Origin: Ceratotherium simum simum
Taxonomy: Eukaryota > Chordata > Mammalia > Perissodactyla > Rhinocerotidae
Direction of reading: 5' to 3'
Assembly: GCF_000283155.1 (NCBI RefSeq)
Contig: NW_004454177.1
Span: 29,963,013 to 30,027,012, forward strand
Length of the DNA stretch: 64,000 bases
A model generated the notes under the pieces. It made no database searches and was not told the origin of the DNA. It worked only from the letters and a program-made list of their open reading frames with translations. Shown here piece by piece: positions 60,483 to 64,000 of this stretch (positions are counted from its first letter, which is position 1; each line of letters begins with the position of its first letter). The position numbers and the translations under genes are program-made.

Positions 60483-61208
60483 ATGCAAAAGAAGGAAACT
60501 GGACACCTATCTTACACCACACACAAAAGTCAACTCAAATGGATTAAACCCTTGAACACAAGCCCTGAAATCATAAAACTCCTAGAACAAAACTTCAGGG
60601 GTAAGCACTTTGACATTGGTCTTGGTAAAACCTTTTTGTATTTGACACCAAAAGCAAAGGCAACAAAAGTTAAAATAAAATGGGACTACATCAAACTAAA
60701 AAGCTTCTGCTCATCAAAAGAAACTGTCAACAAAATGAAGACAAGCTATGGAATGGGAGAAAATATTTACAAGCCACATTTCTGATAAGGAGCTGATATC
60801 CAAAATATACAAGGAACTCATACAACTCAACAACAAAATAATAATAATAATAATCCAATTTAAATATATGCAGGGGACCTGAATAGACATTTTTCTAAAG
60901 AAGACATGCAATTGGCCTGCAGGTCTGTGAAAAGGTGTTCAGCATCACTAATCATCCAGGAAATGCAAATCAAAACCACAAGGAGATATTACCTCACACC
61001 TATTAGTATGTTTATTACCAAAAGACAAGAGATAACAAATGCTGGTGAAGATGTGGAGAAAAGAACAATTGTATACTATTGGTGGGAATACAAACTGGTA
61101 CAGCCACTATGGAAAACAGTATGGAGGTTCTGCAAGAGATTAAAGATAGAACTAGCATATGATCCAGCCATCCCTTCTGCATGGCAAAGGAAATCATCAA
61201 CAAAATGA
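60483..61208 (+). pseudogene. L1 ORF2 C-terminal remnant (outer element)
   Basis: 60483-60785 reads KETGHLSYTTHKSQLKWIKPLN and WDYIKLKSFCSSKETVNKMK, from the last third of L1 ORF2. 60906-61208 contains the weakly kept C-terminal segment [13 protein letters not shown] and then runs into the nested L1 at 61174. Frameshifted and not functional. Confidence 0.8.
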
Positions 61209-62152
61209 AAAGACAACCCACCAAATGGGAGAAAATATTTGCAAATCATGTATCTGACAAGGGGTTAATTTCCAAAATATGAACTCATACAACTCAACAA
61301 CAAAAAAATGAACAACCTGATCAAAAAATACACAGAGGATCTGAAAAGACTTTTTTCCAAAGGAGATATACAGATGGCCAACAGGCACACGAAAAGCTGT
61401 TAAGCATCACTAATTATTAGGGAAATGCAAATCAAAACTACAATGAGATATCACCTCACACCCATCAGAATGGCTATAATTAACAAGACAAGAAATAACA
61501 AGTGTTGGAGAGGATGTGGAGAGAAGGGAACCCTCATACACTGCTGGTGGGAATGCAAACTGGTGCAGCCTCTATGGAAAACAGTATGGAGATTTCTCAA
61601 AAAGTTAAAAATACCATATGATCCAGCTATTCCACTACTGGGTATTTATCCAAAGAACATGAAATCAATAATTCAAAAAGATTTCTGCACCACTGTGTTT
61701 ATTGCAGAATTATTCACAATAGCCAAGACATAGAAGCAACCCAAATGCCCATCAATGGATGAATGGATAAAGAAGATGTGGTGTATATATGCAATGGAAT
61801 ACTACTCAGCCATGAAAAAGACAAAATTGTGCCATTTGCAACAATATAGATGGATTTTGAGAGTATTATGCTAAGCAAAATAAATCAGACAAAGAAAGAC
61901 AAATACCGTGTGATTTCACTCATGTGGAAGATAAACACATAGATAAGGAGAGCAGATTGGTGATTACCAGAGGGGAAGGGGATGTGTGGAGGGTGAAAGG
62001 AATAAAGGGGCATATATGGTGACAGATAAAAACTAGACTGTTGGTGATAAGCATGATGAGGTCTACACAGAAACTGAAATATAATAATGTATACCTGAAT
62101 TTACACGATGCTATAAGCCAATATGATCTCAATAAAATAAAAAACAAAACAA
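61174..62152 (+). mobile_element. Nested 5'-truncated L1
   Basis: At 61174 the text jumps back to an earlier ORF2 position ('cttctgcatggcaaaggaaatcatcaac') and repeats the C-terminus and 3'UTR, ending in an A-rich tail at 62131-62152. The outer L1 resumes at 62153. CCATC occurs on both sides (61168-61172, 62153-62157), but about 40 bp of the outer L1 expected at the site is missing. 61425-61733 is the nested ORF2 C-terminus, with [20 protein letters not shown] intact. Confidence 0.85.
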
Positions 62153-62261
62153 CCATCTCAAAGAGATATCTATGCTTCCATGTTCATTGCAGCATTATTC
62201 ATAATAGCCAAGGTATGGAAACAACCTAAGTGTCTCTCAATGGATGAATGGATCAAGAAAA

Positions 62262-62310
62262 TGTTATATATATATATAACATATACATACACACCCACAC
62301 ACACACACAA
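62262..62310. repeat. TA/CA simple repeat
   Basis: Imperfect TATATA followed by CACACA inside the outer L1's ORF2 end, at a spot where L1 commonly has 'tatatacacaatgg'. Confidence 0.8.
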
Positions 62311-62934
62311 TGGGATACTATTCAGCTTTTAAAAAGAAGGAAGTCCTGTCATGGTTGAACCTGGAAGACATTATGCTAAGTGAAATAAGCCAGACAGAGA
62401 AAGACAAATGCTGCATGGTATCACTTATACATGGAATCTAAAAAGACAAAAATTGTAGAAAAACTCTCCTCTATACTCAGAAGAGTAGAAAGGTAGTTGC
62501 CAGGGAATGGGGGGGGTGAGGAAATTTGGGAGAGTTTGATAAAAGGGTATAAACTTTCAATTATGAGATGAATAAAGTCTGAGGATCTGATGTATAGCAT
62601 GGTGACTATAGTTGATTCATTATTGTATAATTGAAACTTGCTAAGAGAGTAGAACTTAAATGTTTTCAGAAAAAAAAAAAAAAACCCAAAGTTGAATATG
62701 TGAGGTGATGGATGTGTTATTTAACTCGAAGGGGGGAATCCTTTCACAATATATACGTATATCAAATCATCACTTTGTATACTTTAAATATCTTACAATT
62801 TATTTGTCAATTATATCTCAATAAAGCTAAAAAAATATATTTTTTGAATGATGCTACAAATAAATAAATACTCGTATACCTGCCCCGCCTACATACACAC
62901 ATTAATTTATTATGCCACCTTCAGGAAGCCAAGG

Positions 62935-63030
62935 TTAACGTGTCTTGTTCATTGTTATATTCTCAGAGCTTGTCATAGTGCTTAGCATATGATAAACGCT
63001 CATTAAGTACTTATTGAAATTTTTATGGTC
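62935..63030 (+). repeat. L2 3' end fragment
   Basis: 'tgttatattctcagagcttgtcatagtgcttagcatatgataaacgctcattaagtacttattgaa' follows the L2 3' terminus. Confidence 0.7.
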
Positions 63031-63267
63031 TTAGGTTATGGTATAATACAAGCTGAAATATAAAATGTGATGTTTTTAAAGCATGCAAAAAGTAAAATTG
63101 TGTTTGTCTTTTAAAAATTTACTAACCATCTAAACTACATGAAGAAAGAGAAACAAATCAAAAGTATGTTCTGTCATGTAGAACCTCTAAGGAGTTTGGT
63201 AACTGAAGGCACCAATTTCTTTGGAGGAGTTCTGAAGCATGACCTGCATATAAGGGAGAGATGGAGA

Positions 63268-63416
63268 TGAGATAAATGATGATGATGATGATGATGATGA
63301 AGATAGATAGATACATAGATGATGATGATGATAGATAGATAGATTAGATGATAGATTAGATAGATAGATAGATGATAGAGAGATAGATAGATAGATGATA
63401 GATCCATGATAGATAT
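63268..63416. repeat. Compound GATG/GATA microsatellite
   Basis: A (GAT)n block at 63275-63300 followed by interrupted (GATA)n and GATG units. The antisense frames show runs of His or Ser for this reason. Confidence 0.93.
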
Positions 63417-63459
63417 ACAAAAATGTTATTTTGTTATATATTTAATTCTATTTCTTTTT

Positions 63460-64000
63460 TTCACTCTAAGCACTATGATTTTAAGTTCCACACTATTGGA
63501 AATGTGTACATTTAATCTATTGTATCTAACTTCTGCATAATATTTCCTGTTGTGTAATTGATGTATTTTACTTATCCATCTCCACTTATGGATACTCACA
63601 TTACCCCCTTCTCTCCACCAATACAAATAAGTCTTCTATGAGCATGCATATATGTGCCCTCTTATCAATATGTTACTACTGCTGCCATTCCAATTACTAC
63701 TTTTCCTGGATCACATAGGTTAGTGTGCTTATCTTGACTGATTCCAGAATGACTACCCCAGTCGAAACTTCCACTAGCAGAGCATGACAGTTCCTGTATC
63801 CCCACAACCCTTCCAAGCATTTGGCATTATTCAGCTTTTTAATTTTTCTGGTCTAATACCGTAGTTATAAGTGATATCACATTGCAATTTTAAAATCTAA
63901 TTTCCCTAATTACTAATAATTTTGAGCATCTCTTTACTTATTAGATTTTTGGTTTTCTTATTAAATTATCTGATCCATATCACTTGCTCGTTCTCCTAAT
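63460..64000 (-). mobile_element. Old L1 remnant, antisense, reaches right edge
   Basis: 'gacttttcctgg'-type text followed by 'cttccactagcagagcatgacagttcctgtatccccacaaccc', 'gtgatatcacattgcaatttt' and 'tgagcatctctttacttatt' is the antisense end of ORF2/3'UTR of an old L1 family. Confidence 0.6.

Larger units (their letters stand above)
58985..62830 (+). mobile_element. L1 with 5'UTR joined to ORF2 C-terminus, plus nested L1
   Basis: 58985-60300 is an L1M 5'UTR ('aacaaagatggctcctgaattcccctctgaatgtatagctacacgtgg' at the start). Near 60470 it passes to ORF2 C-terminal text, so ORF1 and most of ORF2 are deleted. ORF2 end and 3'UTR run at 60475-61172 and resume at 62153-62830. A second L1 (61174-62152) sits between. 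Confidence 0.75.

Noticed and set aside
63174..63420. His-rich and Ser-rich frames on the minus strand
   Set aside because: They are translations of the GAT/GATA microsatellite.

Overview
This is vertebrate nuclear DNA from an odd-toed ungulate, most likely a horse or another Equus. The best evidence is three copies of the tRNA-derived SINE family known as equine repetitive elements (ERE), at 8817-9068, 15591-15884 and 37127-37320. They start with the GGGCTGGCC-type head, carry pol III A/B-box-like sequence, and end in the GTTAGCTCAGGGC...TCTTCCTCA tail. General mammalian repeats (L1, L2, MIR, MaLR and ERVL LTRs) fill most of the rest. I found no functional protein-coding gene, rRNA, true tRNA, CRISPR array or other prokaryote-type feature. 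The longest reading frames are broken pieces of L1 ORF1/ORF2 or chance frames through repeats.

Layout. 1-7.2 kb: an L1 tail, then ancient L2 and MIR copies and one LTR with a clean 5-bp target duplication inside an L2. 7.2-11.2 kb: an old plus-strand L1 carrying a nested minus-strand L1 tail and an ERE. 11.2-13.7 kb: MIR, L2 and an L1 3'UTR remnant. 13.7-17.3 kb: a plus-strand L1 with an ERE flanked by a 16-bp perfect target duplication. 18.2-27.4 kb: mostly minus-strand old L1, interrupted by an ERVL-like two-LTR relic (19.06-21.65 kb), a hAT-type MITE and a nested L1. 27.5-34 kb: a MaLR-like LTR, MIR, L2, an unnamed ancient repeat and microsatellites. 34.07-34.7 kb: an L1 in the head-inverted (twin-priming) form. 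36.3-38.5 kb: a 5'-truncated L1 with target duplications and an internal ERE. 39.08-56.25 kb: a duplicated block. 56.0-56.4 kb: a MaLR-like LTR with a 5-bp target duplication. 59-62.8 kb: an L1 with a repeated 5'UTR, an internal deletion and a nested L1. 62.8-64 kb: L2, a GATG/GATA microsatellite and an old L1.

The most notable structure is the duplication. 39078-43630 and 43828-48380 match at a constant offset of 4750 with no difference that I noticed. They are separated by a 100-N gap and by 95 bases (43731-43825) that match 56152-56246. This is what the tail-to-head junction of a 12,419-bp tandem duplication (unit 43828-56246) would look like, with about 7.8 kb of the first copy hidden in the gap. 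It may be a real copy-number variant or an assembly product; the sequence alone cannot decide. I see no evidence of a new biological system. The interest lies in the duplication and in the nested retrotransposon insertions.
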